Below are positions 1 through 7,338 of a stretch of DNA of 15,644 nucleotides, one piece after another. The notes under the pieces are model-generated. The model was not told the DNA's origin. It searched no databases and worked only from the letters and a program-made list of their open reading frames with translations. A program made the position numbers and the translations under genes. Source of the stretch: Desulfobulbus sp. (GTDB lineage: Bacteria; Desulfobacterota; Desulfobulbia; Desulfobulbales; Desulfobulbaceae); contig JAUVLX010000042.1 of the NCBI GenBank assembly GCA_030600525.1, positions 1 to 15,644 of the forward strand, in the 5' to 3' direction. Within the stretch, counting starts at the first letter, position 1; each line of letters starts with the position of its first letter.

Positions 1-750
1 CCTATCAATTTTATACGTTGTTGAACTGTGAATGACGGCAAGAATAAGGGTGATCAGGGCAGGACCTGCTGCAAAGGCAGAAGCCAGGAATCGAGGCCCC
101 ATCAGCGGATTGTTCCAAAAAGGTCTTGCAGGTAATCCCTGGTACAAAAAGGCGGTAACCATATGGATGGAGAAAGCCCAGAAAATAGAGAGAAAAACAA
201 ATGGACGATACTTTCTTTCATCGGCTTTTCGCCCCATATAATGGCTATACAGGATATATGCCGGAACAAGGGCGTTAAGCAACAGGTACCCATTAAGCAC
301 CAACACATCCCAGGCGAGAATTGAGGAGGGGAAATTGAAAAGACCTATTCCCGGAATAAGATGCCACGCCTGAAGTGGTCCGCCAAGATCTACCAGGATG
401 AAGGAAAGACACATGACAAGTGCGCCCACAGCAACTCCTTCACCAATAATCACCACACGATGAAAATCAGGATCATGAAAGACATAGGCGGGTAAAATAA
501 GCATGACAGCTGCTGCTGCTACGCCAACTAAAAATGTGAAATTAGAGATATAAAACCCCCAACTGACGATGTCATTCATCCCGGTAACAGAAAGACCGTA
601 TCGTGCCTGGAACGAATAGGCATAGAGTCCAAACCCCATGCAGATAAGTAACACTATTCTGAACAACTGAAAGCCAATACCGCCTCCCAGGTTCCAGCGG
701 ATAGCATCAACAAAGAAGGTTTTTAGATTTTTCTCATGGAGTGCACGCAT
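1..750 (-). CDS. NrfD/PsrC-family membrane quinol oxidoreductase subunit (partial, C-terminus off window)
   Basis: I translated this frame by hand from the ATG at 750-748. It stays open for 250 codons to the left edge, so the C-terminus is missing. The protein is strongly hydrophobic with about six membrane helices visible (roughly residues 27-47, 62-90, 97-121, 140-168, 184-206 and 217-241). Segments such as GFYISNFTFLVGVAAAAV, LVDLGGPLQAWHL and WDVLVLNGYLLLN are typical of the NrfD/PsrC/DsrP family; full-length members are usually near 400 residues. These integral membrane proteins exchange electrons between menaquinol and an NrfC-like ferredoxin subunit. It starts 11 bases after the stop of the Fe-S protein gene, as the last visible gene of the nap operon. 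The ribosome site is weak (AGGTGT), so coupling to the upstream gene is likely. Family assignment is firm; the role as quinol oxidase for NapA is inferred from context. Confidence 0.88.
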   Translation of the reverse strand, partial: MRALHEKNLKTFFVDAIRWNLGGGIGFQLFRIVLLICMGFGLYAYSFQARYGLSVTGMNDIVSWGFYISNFTFLVGVAAAAVMLILPAYVFHDPDFHRVVIIGEGVAVGALVMCLSFILVDLGGPLQAWHLIPGIGLFNFPSSILAWDVLVLNGYLLLNALVPAYILYSHYMGRKADERKYRPFVFLSIFWAFSIHMVTAFLYQGLPARPFWNNPLMGPRFLASAFAAGPALITLILAVIHSSTTYKIDR

Positions 751-761
751 AATGACACCTA

Positions 762-1730
762 TCAATCAATGAAATACCAAAATTTTGGCTCGGTCCCCAG
801 TTCCTCTTTCATCCTGAACACTTTTTTATGTTTCAGGACATAGCGTATTTCACTGTCAGGATCGAGTAAGTTGCCAAAAACACGGGAACCGGTAGGACAG
901 GCTTCCACACAAGCTGGCAGCCTCCCTTTACGTGTTCTCTGGATACAGAAAGTGCATTTTTCCATTTTACCTTTGGGCCGCAGGCGATTTCCCAAGTAAT
1001 GCTGCCTGGTAGTAATTTCATCTTTTGGTATTTCGGGTTTCCCCCAGTTAAAACGTCTTCCGTAATAAGGACATGCCGCCTGACAATAACGGCACCCAAT
1101 GCACCAGTCATAATCAACAACGACAATACCATCGGGCTCCCTCCATGTGGCCTTGGTAGGACAGGCCTTGGTGCAAGGAGCATTTTCGCAGTGAAAGCAC
1201 TGGGTACCCATATAAAACTTATTATCAACCGGTACTTCATGGAAGTACTGCCCATCGCCTGTGCTTGGATCAAGTTGCCCCGGCTCCATCTCGAAAATCC
1301 TGATGTACTGGGTATTGGTTTTACGATCCAGATTGTTCTCTTTTACACAAGCAGTAACGCACTCCATAAAACCTTCACAGCGGGTGATGTTAAAAGCATA
1401 ACCATAAAGTACTCCATCCAGTGGAGGATCACTGCCCATCTGCAGGTCAAGATTATCACGAAGCTTTGCTAAACGCTCAAGTCTTGCAACGGTTTCATCC
1501 TGTTCTTCCTGGGTCATCAGTCGGTAATTTTCTTTAAAGAACTCCTGCCAACGCAGTTTCATTTCTTCTGTACTGGCGGCATTTGCGGAAGGAATGCATC
1601 CTGTTGCCAAGGTTGCGCTCCCTGCAGCAGCAGCAAGCGATACCCCTTTAAGAAAAGATCTCCGACTGCTGTCTCCCTGCAAAACCTCCAAACAGGTTTT
1701 GTTTTTCGGATTGTTCTTTTTCACACTCAT
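762..1730 (-). CDS. Tat-exported NrfC/DsrO-like ferredoxin, four [4Fe-4S] sites
   Basis: A 322-residue electron-transfer protein. Residues 22-28 (SRRSFLK) followed by an Ala-rich stretch form a Tat signal, so it is exported folded. ATGC at 42-45 could act as a weak lipobox. Four cysteine groups follow: C118/C124/C128, C178/C181/C186/C190, C210/C213/C216/C220 and C259/C262/C274/C278. The last three match the polyferredoxin pattern of NrfC, DsrO and PsrB-type subunits. The first group reads CX5CX3C, with Phe121 where the second cysteine normally lies. The gene starts 12 bases after the upstream cytochrome stop with a good GGGAG ribosome site, and is followed closely by the NrfD-like gene, its expected membrane partner. 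It probably passes electrons from the membrane subunit to the tetrahaem cytochromes. NapG is the other candidate family, but the pairing with NrfD rather than NapH favours an NrfC-type label. Confidence 0.9.
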   Translation of the reverse strand: MSVKKNNPKNKTCLEVLQGDSSRRSFLKGVSLAAAAGSATLATGCIPSANAASTEEMKLRWQEFFKENYRLMTQEEQDETVARLERLAKLRDNLDLQMGSDPPLDGVLYGYAFNITRCEGFMECVTACVKENNLDRKTNTQYIRIFEMEPGQLDPSTGDGQYFHEVPVDNKFYMGTQCFHCENAPCTKACPTKATWREPDGIVVVDYDWCIGCRYCQAACPYYGRRFNWGKPEIPKDEITTRQHYLGNRLRPKGKMEKCTFCIQRTRKGRLPACVEACPTGSRVFGNLLDPDSEIRYVLKHKKVFRMKEELGTEPKFWYFID

Positions 1731-1742
1731 ATATTCTCCCTA

Positions 1743-2348
1743 TCAGTCTAAAGGTACCGAATAGGTAGCTGGATATCGTTTTTTAAATCTTGGAGAATGG
1801 GGGTTATGGCAAGTTGCACAATTATACACCACACGGTCGCCTGCCCAGTTAGAAGCTCGTTTCCCATGTGCCCCGCCGACCCAGTCACGTTTCTGACGAA
1901 AATGACATTGACCACAAAGTTGATAACTATGATCAAAGTCTATTTTACTGCCTTTCTTGTCTTCGAGAAAATCTTGTTCTTCGAGATTATGACAATCTAC
2001 ACAACTGAGAGCCTGTCCTTCTACACCATGTTCTAAAAAAACATCACCATGGGTCAATTCCAACCCCTGATTGACAGTAACAGGCTTTCCTGTATGACAA
2101 CTGCTGCACTTATACCGTCCAATCATCTTTTTCCTGGCAAGTACTCGAAATGAACCACCTTGATATTTTTCTTTAGCTAAGACAGATTCTTGGATCACTT
2201 GCTTGTCCAGAGGCACCGAACGATTATCGAATTTTTTCTCCGATTTTTTCACCTCATCCAGAAATGATTTCTCACTTGCAATTGCCTGGACGGTAAAACC
2301 AACAGTACAAAGCAGGAGGAGTGAATAAACATAGAATATTCTTATCAT
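1743..2348 (-). CDS. Periplasmic tetrahaem c-type cytochrome
   Basis: A 201-residue protein with a Sec signal peptide (hydrophobic residues 5-20, likely cleavage after QAIA at 24). It has four CXXCH haem-binding sites at C81, C116, C145 and C177. Extra histidines that could be distal ligands lie at 100, 107, 140, 161 and 184. A Lys/Glu-rich linker (25-75) precedes the haem region. The C-terminal part (HGKRASNWAGDRVVYNCATC, then HNPH) resembles the end of small multihaem cytochromes often found beside deltaproteobacterial respiratory modules. It lies 33 bases after the NapB-like cytochrome gene and directly before the Fe-S gene, so it most likely wires that subunit to NapA or its cytochrome. 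The ribosome site is modest (AGGA, 8 bases from ATG). It could play the role of NapM, the tetrahaem cytochrome in Desulfovibrio nap operons, but it is longer and I do not claim orthology. Confidence 0.88.
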   Translation of the reverse strand: MIRIFYVYSLLLLCTVGFTVQAIASEKSFLDEVKKSEKKFDNRSVPLDKQVIQESVLAKEKYQGGSFRVLARKKMIGRYKCSSCHTGKPVTVNQGLELTHGDVFLEHGVEGQALSCVDCHNLEEQDFLEDKKGSKIDFDHSYQLCGQCHFRQKRDWVGGAHGKRASNWAGDRVVYNCATCHNPHSPRFKKRYPATYSVPLD

Positions 2349-2381
2349 AATTATCCTGAAATGTATGATTGAGCCCCTTGA

Positions 2382-3038
2382 CTACTCTGGCCTGTTAAAC
2401 ACTTTAACTGGGGTCGTTTGTACGACAGTTGCATGACATTGTCGACAATCGCCCCTGGTAGCATGGTCCACTCGTATCTCAACCACTGCCCCTGGGCCCG
2501 TATGACAGGCAATACAATTTTCCCGGAGTTGCAGACTATGGGGAACCGGTGGTGGAGAACTGCTCAGAGATGATTGACCAAGAAGAGGGGGCTGTATGGA
2601 CTTCCAGTCCGTTTGGACAAACAGCTCTTCTGTCTCAACTTGTGCATGACACTGATAACAAAGTGTATTTTCAGGATGAGGCGTAACGGGTGCAAACTTT
2701 CCAAATTCTGCGCTATACCCACCTTTTTCATGGCAAGAGAGACACGTGGTTTCATTACCACTAAAGCTCAGGTCGACCTGGTGAGGTATTCTCGGTGGAG
2801 AACCAGGATATTGCCTGTGAGCATAAAAATTGGCCAGGTTACGTCCACCGGAATCAGCGGCGAGATTTAATGCTGGTGTTGCCCGCTGGGCATCGAAAAT
2901 CCTCTTTCCCTGATTGTCAAAGTCTGCGGGCACGGTTGAATCAGCAAGCACTGCCTGTACATATAACGTTGAAAGCCCTACGCAGCCAAGGATGGCAACG
3001 TAGGTTACAAATTTGCCTTTCCTATTTGTAGGTTTCAT
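2382..3038 (-). CDS. Tetrahaem cytochrome made of two NapB-like dihaem halves
   Basis: I chose the ATG at 3038. Its A is also the last base of the napA stop (TAATG), and GGAGAAGG lies just upstream; an ATG 27 bases further up has no such support. The 218-residue protein has a signal peptide (residues 11-31) and four CXXCH sites at C99, C127, C175 and C198. Each pair of haem sites sits in the same frame of motifs. Half one has PPRIPH (His86), CLSCH, TPH (His121), CYQCH. Half two has PPPVPH (His167), CIACH, DH (His192), CRQCH. NapB, the dihaem electron donor of NapA, shows this order: PPxIPH, CxxCH, a distal His, CxxCH. The protein therefore reads as a tandem duplication or fusion of NapB modules. 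Its position immediately after napA and translational coupling fit a role as NapA's direct donor. The duplication is visible in the sequence; the partner role is inferred. Confidence 0.88.
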   Translation of the reverse strand: MKPTNRKGKFVTYVAILGCVGLSTLYVQAVLADSTVPADFDNQGKRIFDAQRATPALNLAADSGGRNLANFYAHRQYPGSPPRIPHQVDLSFSGNETTCLSCHEKGGYSAEFGKFAPVTPHPENTLCYQCHAQVETEELFVQTDWKSIQPPLLGQSSLSSSPPPVPHSLQLRENCIACHTGPGAVVEIRVDHATRGDCRQCHATVVQTTPVKVFNRPE

Positions 3039-5380
3039 TATGCCTTCTCCAGTCTCACCGCACATTTTTTATAATCAGGTTGCTTAGAAATGGGGCAGAA
3101 TGCATCTAAGGTCACCTCGTTGATGAGATAACTTTCATCAAAAAAAGGCACAAACACCATGCCTCGGACAGGTGCCCCCCTACCATTTATCTGTGCTGGC
3201 ATGGTAATCTCACCGCGTCTGGAAATTATTTTTACCATTTCACCGTTTACCACGCCCAGTTCAGTAGCATCCTCAGGATGAATTTCGACGTAGGCAGCAG
3301 GTACTGCATTATGGAGCACAGGTACCCTACGGGTCATGGAACCGGTATGCCAATGTTCGATGACACGGCCAGTATTCAGCCAGAAATTATATTCACTGTC
3401 CGGGGATTCAGCGGCAGGCTCATAAGGCCTCGCCCATACCCAGGCACGATGATCTTTTTTGCCATAGAAATCAAAATCTTTTCCATTGGTGCACGCAGGA
3501 TCATATTTCGGATTAAAGCGCCAGCGGGTTTCCTTTCCATTGACGAACGGCCACTGCACGCCTGATCGTTCACGGAGTATTTTATACGGTGCCATTTCAT
3601 GTTTTGGCCCAGCATGGAACCTTCTATATTCCTCCCATATTTTCTCGATATACTCGTCCTGGCTCCATGGGAACTGTTTTTCAAACCCAAGCCGCCTTGC
3701 AACTTCAATTATTTGCCAGGTATCAGACATTGCCTCACCAGGAGGGTCCACAATCTGATCAAAATGCTGGGTACGGCGTTCAGAATTACCAAACATACCC
3801 TCTTGCTCAATCCACATGGCAGCAGGCAATATGACATCAGCAATATCTGTTGTCGGGGTTGGGTACACGTCGGAAACAACTACAAAACGATCATCTTTAA
3901 GAGCGCCATCTCGGTAGCGTTTAAGGTTTGGCATGGTGACCATGGGATTAGTCACTTGAATCCAGATAAATTTTATATCTCCTCTGTCCAATGCTCTAAA
4001 CATCTCCACCGTATGATAGGTCGGTTTCGGATCGATGTTCCCCACAGGTACTTCCCAAATTTCGGCTGCCATTTCCCGATCATGTTCATTCATGACTACA
4101 CCATGGGGAAGTTTATGCGTAAGCGTTCCAACCTCCCTGACAGTACCGCAGGCACTTGGCTGGCCAGTGAGGGAAAACGGGCTGTTTCCTGGAGTGGATA
4201 TTTTTCCCACCAGCAGATGGATATTATAAACAAGATTATTAATCCAGGTTCCCCGGGTATGCTGGTTCATTCCCATGCACCAGAAGGAGGTCACTTTCAG
4301 TGACGGGTCACCATACAATGCTGCAAGATATTTGATATCTTTTGCAGGAACACCTGATAGTTGCTCTACTTTTTCGGGAGTGTAGTCTTCGAGGAATTGC
4401 TTGAATTCCTCATAACTGATTCCTTCCGCCTTATCCTTGAAAGCGAAATGATCTTCGGTGCCATAGCCAATATTGGTTTTGCCCTTATGAAAAGAGACAT
4501 GTTCATTCACAAAATTCCAGTTAACCCAATCATTTTTTATAATCTCATAACAAATTGCATTAGCAACGGCCAGGTCGGTCTGGGGCTTAAAAATTATAGA
4601 CTTATCTGCAGCCTGACTCGTTCGGGTATAGCGGGTGGCAAAATCAATTATTTTGACATTGGTTCTTCTTTTGCGATTGGCAAGCATCCTTGAGAACAGC
4701 ACTGGATGCATCTCTGCCATATTATTTCCCCAAGTAATGAAAACATTGGCGTAATCAATATCTTCATAGCAGCCCATAGGCTCATCAATTCCAAATGAAG
4801 TCATGAAACCGGTCACCGCACTTGCCATACACAGCCGAGCGTTCGCTTCTACATTATTGGTGCCCAGGCAGCCTTTAAATAATTTTGAAGCAACATATCC
4901 ATCCGGGATAGTCCACTGGCCAGATCCGTACATAGCTACAGAATCTTTGCCATGTTTTTCTTTGGTCTCTTTGAGTTTTTGGGCAATGAGATCAAGAGCC
5001 TCCTGAATTGGTACGTCCACAAACGCGCCATCTCTACGGACCTGCGCTTTGGTTAGCCTGTCTTTGCCATAAAGAGCCTGAATAGAATGATAGCCTTTCA
5101 TGCAACAGAGCCCCTTGTTCACGCTGCAACTTGGGTCTCCCTTTACAGCCACAGCACGACCATCACTGACTCCCACAAGAATCCCACAGCCTGTACCACA
5201 AAAACGGCAAGGAGTTTTCTGCCATGAAATAACGCCGGAATTATTGGCTAGCGTATTCCAATCGCCAAAACTTACACCTGGAAAAATTGCTCCTGCACTT
5301 GCTAAAGCACAGGTGATAGCCGTCTGCTTGATAAATTTCCTTCTATCGAGATTCATGGTCTGTAAGTTCTCCCTTGTCAT
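3038..5380 (-). CDS. napA: Periplasmic nitrate reductase catalytic subunit NapA
   Basis: Catalytic molybdoenzyme of the DMSO-reductase family that reduces nitrate to nitrite in the periplasm, using Mo-bis-MGD and one [4Fe-4S] cluster. A Tat signal (DRRKFIKQ from residue 12, then a hydrophobic stretch) is followed by the cluster cysteines C58, C61, C65 and C93 (CX2CX3CX27C). The KG after the last cysteine is the usual electron-relay lysine. Cys184 in ARLCMASAV is the molybdenum ligand typical of NapA. Other NapA blocks are SLTGQPSACGTVREVG, VIEHWHTGSMTRRVP and the C-terminal FVPFFDESYLINEVTLDA. Length is 780, between the short Desulfovibrio and long E. coli forms. The ATG at 5380 overlaps the napD stop (ATGA). 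An in-frame ATG at 5356 gives a more normal Tat leader and has GGGAG upstream, so the true start may be eight residues later. Adjacent napD strongly supports NapA over other family members. Confidence 0.95.
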   Translation of the reverse strand: MTRENLQTMNLDRRKFIKQTAITCALASAGAIFPGVSFGDWNTLANNSGVISWQKTPCRFCGTGCGILVGVSDGRAVAVKGDPSCSVNKGLCCMKGYHSIQALYGKDRLTKAQVRRDGAFVDVPIQEALDLIAQKLKETKEKHGKDSVAMYGSGQWTIPDGYVASKLFKGCLGTNNVEANARLCMASAVTGFMTSFGIDEPMGCYEDIDYANVFITWGNNMAEMHPVLFSRMLANRKRRTNVKIIDFATRYTRTSQAADKSIIFKPQTDLAVANAICYEIIKNDWVNWNFVNEHVSFHKGKTNIGYGTEDHFAFKDKAEGISYEEFKQFLEDYTPEKVEQLSGVPAKDIKYLAALYGDPSLKVTSFWCMGMNQHTRGTWINNLVYNIHLLVGKISTPGNSPFSLTGQPSACGTVREVGTLTHKLPHGVVMNEHDREMAAEIWEVPVGNIDPKPTYHTVEMFRALDRGDIKFIWIQVTNPMVTMPNLKRYRDGALKDDRFVVVSDVYPTPTTDIADVILPAAMWIEQEGMFGNSERRTQHFDQIVDPPGEAMSDTWQIIEVARRLGFEKQFPWSQDEYIEKIWEEYRRFHAGPKHEMAPYKILRERSGVQWPFVNGKETRWRFNPKYDPACTNGKDFDFYGKKDHRAWVWARPYEPAAESPDSEYNFWLNTGRVIEHWHTGSMTRRVPVLHNAVPAAYVEIHPEDATELGVVNGEMVKIISRRGEITMPAQINGRGAPVRGMVFVPFFDESYLINEVTLDAFCPISKQPDYKKCAVRLEKA

Positions 5381-5610
5381 TCTTTTTCATCATAGCCAAA
5401 AGTGAGGCTTAGGGACTGCAGAGACGGCATATGTTTCAATGCCTTTTGAAGATTTTCTTCACTGATTTCGTCGGGGGTATCTGTAACTAGAATAACAACG
5501 TCTTGATTTTCGGCAGGAATTACCTGGCAGAACTCTAGGGCAGAAAGATCTGCACATAATTTCTCCCTGGCTCCTTTCTGGGGCATGGCAAGATAACTTA
5601 AAATGGGCAT
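5377..5610 (-). CDS. napD: NapD-type cytoplasmic chaperone for NapA
   Basis: A 77-residue protein with the size and layout of NapD: a start like PILSYLAMPQKG, an alternating beta-alpha pattern, an ILVTDTP strand in the middle and a C-terminal strand LQSLSLTFGY ending in acidic residues. NapD binds the Tat leader of NapA and holds it back until the molybdenum cofactor is inserted. Two ATGs stand side by side (5613 and 5610). The GAGGAG ribosome site is only 2 bases from the first but 5 from the second, so I use 5610. Its stop overlaps the napA start (ATGA), so the two are translationally coupled. It is the first gene of the operon, with a candidate promoter about 50 bases upstream. Sequence identity to E. 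coli NapD looks low, as is normal for this family; context carries much of the call. Confidence 0.82.
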   Translation of the reverse strand: MPILSYLAMPQKGAREKLCADLSALEFCQVIPAENQDVVILVTDTPDEISEENLQKALKHMPSLQSLSLTFGYDEKE

Positions 5611-5658
5611 CATTTCTCCTCTTGAATGAGTTGAACGTACCAGGTGCTCCCACTTTGT

Positions 5659-5687
5659 AGTATATCACTTTTCGAGGAAAATCTAAT
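5659..5687 (-). promoter_or_regulatory. Candidate promoter of the nap operon
   Basis: On the minus strand a good -10 box TATACT (5664-5659) lies about 46 bases before the napD start. The -35 region at 17-base spacing (ATTAGA, 5687-5682) is poor, as expected for an activated promoter. The spacer holds a short inverted repeat, TTTTCctcGAAAA (5681-5669), that could be an operator. I see no TTGAT-N4-ATCAA (Fnr/Crp type) site next to it. Confidence 0.3.
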
Positions 5688-6106
5688 TAAAATCTTTTTT
5701 ACTGTTATGCAAATTTATGCCACTTTAAGTATCACTTGTCTGAAGCGTAAGAATTCAAACCAGTTATCAAAAAAAGATATCCGTTCGAACTTATCGTTGT
5801 GGGCTACAGCTGCATCGATAACGGGTTCAAGAAAGGCAAAGTCATTATCAATTTTGAGTATGAATATTGTATGTAGAGGCATCCTTTTAGTAGAAGCAAC
5901 TTGTGGGGTTGTAGTCCAGCAACTTGTTACAGCAGACGTTGGGCAAGCAACGGCAATGAACAAGAATAGTAATATTGCAAGATCCAAGGCCTAATTTTCT
6001 TGAATTGGCCGTACTTAACATGTCTGCACGTCGTAAAAGTTGCCCAAATGATATAGCTATCACCATGTAGGAATTTCTTCTATTCCGTCAAACCGTAGAT
6101 GTTACG

Positions 6107-6206
6107 AGGTAAGGTTAACCGATGGTAGAACCCAGCTTGCTAAAGGTGTTTCCTGTTCAGCTTATAGGTGCTCAGAGATCAGAACTTGTCAGAAATGGAG
6201 CATCTT
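6107..6206 (+). repeat. Degenerate dispersed repeat, copy E
   Basis: AGGTAAGGTTAACCGA (6107-6122) is found exactly, inverted, at 11834-11849, and the bases before it stay alignable. AAAGGTGTTTCCTGT (6142-6156) matches 15560-15574 at 14 of 15 positions; AAGGTGTTTCCTGTT (6143-6157) is found exactly, inverted, at 11171-11185. The block ends with a 22-base segment (6185-6206) matched at 7012-7033. Confidence 0.45.
6185..6206 (+). repeat. Direct repeat left of recombinase gene
   Basis: These 22 bases match 7012-7033 at 19 positions, including an uninterrupted GAAATGGAGCA. The two copies are in the same orientation and bracket the recombinase gene, about 805 bases apart. Confidence 0.45.
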
Positions 6207-6305
6207 GAAACTCTAGATGGTTCCAGATTATCAATTTTACTGATTTGAAAAATGGCTCAAAAGTTATGGAACAGTAACGGTGGATTGCGTTACTTCTTCT
6301 ACCGG

Positions 6306-6325
6306 ACCTTTAAAAGGTTTTTTTT
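6306..6325 (+). terminator. Possible rho-independent terminator
   Basis: ACCTT (6306-6310) and AAGGT (6314-6318) can pair around a three-base loop and run into eight T residues (6318-6325). The stem is short (5 bp). No plus-strand gene lies upstream, so it would only block read-through into the recombinase gene. Confidence 0.25.
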
Positions 6326-6409
6326 AGCTGTTTCGAGTAACTAAATATAGTAACTTATTCTAGGTAACCTTTAGATTCATTTTTAATGAGATACTATACT
6401 GAGGGTGTT

Positions 6410-7018
6410 ATGAAAGTCGGATATGTGAGAATCAGCACTCAAGACCAACGCGATGATCTTCAAGCTGATGCTCCAAAAAATGCCGGTTGTGAAAAAATGT
6501 TTTCTGATCAAATTTCCGGTTCCAAGGTTAACCGCCCAGGATTGGAAGAGGCCTTAGAATACATTCGTCCTGGTGACTCTCTTGTGGTTGGGAGATTAGA
6601 TAGGTTGGGGAGTAATCTTAGGCACCTTCTCGATGTTGTTGAGGACTTGGAGTCAAGAAGGGTGGGGTTTATCACTCTTCAGGAAGGTTTTGATACAACA
6701 ACAAATGGCGGGAAATTAGTTTTTCATATTTTCGGGGCCCTGGCTGAGTTTGAAAGAAATCTGATTCGAGAAAGAACCAAAGCGGGACTTGAAGCAGCAA
6801 GGGCTAGAGGAAAACTTGGAGGTCGAAAAGCAAAGCTTAGTTTTACTCAAGCAGAAGCTTTGAAGATGATGTATGAAAGTGAAAAATATAGCATAAGTGA
6901 AATTTGCTCTTCATTTGATATCACAAAGCCTACCCTGTATCGATATTTAGAAAAAACTGAAGTTGAATCAAAGCTACAGAAAGGCCAGATGAGAAAGTAT
7001 CTACCATTCGGCTTGTAG
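6410..7018 (+). CDS. Small serine recombinase (resolvase/invertase family), possibly impaired
   Basis: I use the ATG at 6410: it has GAGGG 5 bases upstream and begins MKVGYVRIS as the family does; the ATG at 6386 adds eight atypical residues. The 202-residue protein has the catalytic domain (about 1-135) with Arg7 and nucleophile Ser9, then GRLDRLG (Asp64, Arg65) and the conserved helix EFERNLIRERTKAG. A C-terminal Hin-like helix-turn-helix (about 145-182, ISEICSSFDITKPTLYRYL) binds DNA. It would cut and rejoin DNA through a 5'-phosphoserine link. Two positions are odd: Ser68 stands where relatives carry a catalytic-site arginine (RLDRLGR), and Pro22 sits in the normally leucine-containing helix DALK. 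Both differ from usual codons by one base. The gene is AT-rich (one sampled line is 32% GC), stands alone, and is bracketed by direct repeats. No transposase partner is visible. Confidence 0.9.
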   Translation: MKVGYVRISTQDQRDDLQADAPKNAGCEKMFSDQISGSKVNRPGLEEALEYIRPGDSLVVGRLDRLGSNLRHLLDVVEDLESRRVGFITLQEGFDTTTNGGKLVFHIFGALAEFERNLIRERTKAGLEAARARGKLGGRKAKLSFTQAEALKMMYESEKYSISEICSSFDITKPTLYRYLEKTEVESKLQKGQMRKYLPFGL

Positions 7019-7033
7019 GAAATGGAGCAACTT
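7012..7033 (+). repeat. Direct repeat right of recombinase gene
   Basis: Partner of 6185-6206 (19 of 22 identical). It overlaps the last codon and stop of the recombinase gene, so one boundary of the repeated unit lies exactly at the gene end. Confidence 0.45.
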
Positions 7034-7072
7034 TTCCAGGGGATAGGATTTGAAATGTACAGGAATTAGGTC

Positions 7073-7093
7073 AAGACTGAGGAGTCTTTTCTT
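7073..7093 (+). terminator. Candidate terminator after recombinase gene
   Basis: AAGACT (7073-7078) pairs with AGTCTT (7083-7088) around the loop GAGG, followed by TTCTT. The stem is six perfect base pairs 55 bases after the stop codon; the T-run is interrupted by a C. The rest of the gap to 7338 shows no gene. Confidence 0.4.
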
Positions 7094-7338
7094 GAACTTT
7101 AGAGACACCGTAGACATCTCAAGCTGCCGGAATTTGCATCATCACATAGATGCGAACTGGCAACATTAAGGGGAAATATTAAGGTGAGTCGTCAGTCTAA
7201 ACTATTCAGGTGGATTCAAAGAGGCAATGTTGAATCATAGTAGCTTGCACAATACACTTATGTCTGAAAATATAGGTGTGTCTTTCAACGTAGTCTTCAT
7301 AAAGTAATTTCTTACTATCTCAAGAAAGGAACTTTTGC

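Larger units (their letters stand above)
5688..6409. other. Intergenic region between nap operon and recombinase
   Basis: About 720 bases without a convincing gene. Weak open frames on both strands (5644-5994 plus, 5715-5987 minus) use GTG or TTG starts without ribosome sites. The stretch holds repeat segments at 6107-6122, 6142-6157 and 6185-6206 that recur elsewhere in the window, and a possible terminator at 6306-6325. It looks like decayed sequence. Confidence 0.5.

Noticed and set aside
5715..5987. 90-codon minus-strand frame with a hydrophobic start, upstream of napD
   Set aside because: It begins with TTG right after a stop, has no ribosome site, resembles no family I know, and lies in repeat-bearing decayed sequence.
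5644..5994. 116-codon plus-strand frame opposite the same region
   Set aside because: GTG start without ribosome site, overlaps the candidate nap promoter, no recognisable protein features.
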